Notes under the pieces: generated by a model | What the model saw: the letters and a program-made list of their open reading frames with translations, nothing else | The model's database searches: none | Told to the model about the DNA's origin: nothing | Shown here: positions 62,963-64,000 of the stretch, in pieces | Layout of the letters: each line of letters opens with the position of its first letter | How positions within the stretch are numbered: the first letter of the stretch is position 1 | NCBI GenBank assembly: GCA_007859745.1 | Contig: SMLU01000001.1 | Coordinates: forward strand, 1,550,001-1,614,000 | DNA length: 64,000 nucleotides | Reading direction: 5' to 3' | DNA from: Phycisphaerae bacterium RAS1 | GTDB lineage: Bacteria; Planctomycetota; Phycisphaerae; UBA1845; Fen-1342 | Made by a program: the position numbers and the translations under genes

Positions 62963-64000
62963 TCAGCCTCCCAGCGCCGCGATGAACGGGTTAATGTCCA
63001 GGACGTTCACCTCTCCGTCGTTGTTCAGGTCGCCTAGCGCGATGTTGCAGTTCGGGAAGGCCGCGGTGTAGGCGGCCGGATCGCCCAGCGCCAGCACGAA
63101 TGGATTGATGTCCAGAATGTTCAGCTCGCCGTCGCAGTTCATGTCGCCCAGGATCCACGAGATCAGGTCCAGCGCGGCAAGACGCATCAGCTCGGGTGGG
63201 CTCTTGCCGTTGTTGTTCCAGACGTCATACATGAACTGGCCGTTCAGGTCGGTCACGTTTTCGTCGCGCAGGAACTCGACGAGCTCCTTGCTCATGCTCT
63301 GGTAGTACAGCCGCACCTCGGCGTGCACCGTTCCGGCGGGAATCGTGTAATCCGTGTCGTCCCAGTACTGACCATCCGCATACGCCGCCCCGACGGGCGC
63401 CCCGCCGAAGTTCGCGAACGCCGCATTGTTGAAGCCGCGCGGCGGGATGCGGTTGTCCTTCCAGATCCTGTTGTTGAGCACAAAGTGGAACGACGGGCCT
63501 TCGGGTTCGCCGACCAGCGGCGCGGTGATGCTGTCGAGGCCCGGCTTGGTCTCGTAGACCTTCGCCGTGGGGTCTTCGGTCAGCACGCCCGTCGCCGCGT
63601 TGTAGGCCGCGGATTCGGCGATCAGCTCCATGGCTGCGTTGAAGAAGCGCACGTTGATCCAGATGCGCCGGCCCTCGGGGTAGCCGGTGGGCAGCTTGTG
63701 ACCGGTGTTGTTGGTCACGCTGACGTGCAACTGGTCGCCCTGCTGGAGCGCCAGCATGTCGGCCGCGTTCTGGAGCATGTACTGCGCCCGCGAGATGCCG
63801 ACCACGATGGCGTTGGCGTTGACCTCGTTCGGATAAAGCTCCGGCATGCGCGCCAGCATCCACGTGCTGCCGCCCGCCTGGTCGTGCGACGGCAGGTCAC
63901 TGCGCAGCGGCGTGCCGGCCAGGCTGCACCCGTAGCCGGTGATGGCCCGCATGTGGCAGTCCTGGCAGACGCGCACATACTCGCGGTTCCCGCCGAACGC
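62963..64000 (-). CDS. Multiheme cytochrome c with dockerin-like C-terminus, cut by the window edge
   Basis: The visible C-terminal 345 residues are a paralogue of the protein at 30583. They begin inside AFGGNREYVRVCQDCHMRAI (one CxxCH) and share KLPTGYPEGRRIWINV, KDNRIPPRGFNNAAF and YADGQYWD blocks. They end with GDMNCDGELNILDINPFVLA and GDLNNDGEVNVLDINPFIAA repeats. The first three-quarters of the heme domain lie beyond position 64000. It presumably starts in the next sequence with a signal peptide. It is a second member of a secreted dockerin-tailed cytochrome family in the same region, so the pair is not tandem but about 30 kb apart. Confidence 0.92.
   Translation of the reverse strand, partial: AFGGNREYVRVCQDCHMRAITGYGCSLAGTPLRSDLPSHDQAGGSTWMLARMPELYPNEVNANAIVVGISRAQYMLQNAADMLALQQGDQLHVSVTNNTGHKLPTGYPEGRRIWINVRFFNAAMELIAESAAYNAATGVLTEDPTAKVYETKPGLDSITAPLVGEPEGPSFHFVLNNRIWKDNRIPPRGFNNAAFANFGGAPVGAAYADGQYWDDTDYTIPAGTVHAEVRLYYQSMSKELVEFLRDENVTDLNGQFMYDVWNNNGKSPPELMRLAALDLISWILGDMNCDGELNILDINPFVLALGDPAAYTAAFPNCNIALGDLNNDGEVNVLDINPFIAALGG

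Overview
The window looks like a chromosomal segment from a high-GC planctomycete, probably of the Phycisphaerae type. The evidence is several extracytoplasmic-function sigma factors each followed by a Ser/Thr kinase with TPR repeats, secreted proteins ending in paired dockerin-like repeats of the GDxNxDGxxNxLDINPFV type, Asn/Asp-rich linkers, lipoproteins and predicted secreted proteins of unknown function, and a very large load of short intergenic hairpin repeats. The assignment is by inspection of proteins only; there is no rRNA here and I recognised no tRNA gene.

Layout. 0.2-1 kb: a REP-associated tyrosine transposase (RAYT) between copies of its hairpin repeat. 1.1-10.4 kb, plus strand: lipoprotein, PAS histidine kinase, GDP-mannose pathway genes gmd and a mannose-1-phosphate guanylyltransferase, an SH3-like secreted protein, a CsgG-like lipoprotein and a beta-propeller lipoprotein. 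10.4-17 kb: carA, a small-protein/HNH pair with a frameshift, a very large kinase-TPR-dockerin gene and its sigma factor. 17.4-22.3 kb: a compact fatty-acid or polyketide-like cluster (dehydratase, acyl carrier protein, second dehydratase, catalytically dead ketosynthase, GxxExxY cassette, intact ketosynthase). 22.3-30 kb: a DUF1828 pair with two frameshifts, an ACMSD-like decarboxylase, secreted proteins, a sodium/solute symporter and an MCE protein. 30-36.6 kb: DUF2203, a pentaheme cytochrome with dockerin-like tail, two secreted proteins. 36.7-43 kb, minus strand: 7Fe ferredoxin and a likely glycan-decorating group (SGNH hydrolase, methyltransferase, carbamoyltransferase, small protein, polysaccharide deacetylase). 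43.3-48 kb: an eroded sigma/kinase locus and two flavoproteins, one with a flavin-halogenase signature. 48.2-53.4 kb: etfB, a small secreted protein, etfA, a TldD/PmbA peptidase homologue, queA. 53.7-61.9 kb, minus strand: a second intact sigma/kinase pair, a zinc-ribbon membrane protein, alaS and a HEAT-repeat protein. 62-64 kb: a SirB1-like protein and a second dockerin-tailed multiheme cytochrome cut by the window edge.

How the parts relate. Housekeeping genes (carA, queA, alaS, etfAB) are scattered singly among accessory genes. The most coherent pathway unit is the 17.5-22.2 kb acyl cluster, in which a ketosynthase lacking the nucleophile Cys and both catalytic His sits beside a complete ketosynthase, as in KS-alpha/KS-beta (chain length factor) pairs. 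A transposon-like GxxExxY cassette with 27-bp terminal inverted repeats separates the two.

The most unusual feature at the DNA level is the number of different families of intergenic inverted repeats (about ten, several with multiple copies). They abut or even supply stop codons (manC, carA), have expanded inside one kinase gene in frame, and create false N-terminal extensions of neighbouring genes. Three single-base frameshifts, all at homopolymers, need read-level checking before the genes are called pseudogenes.
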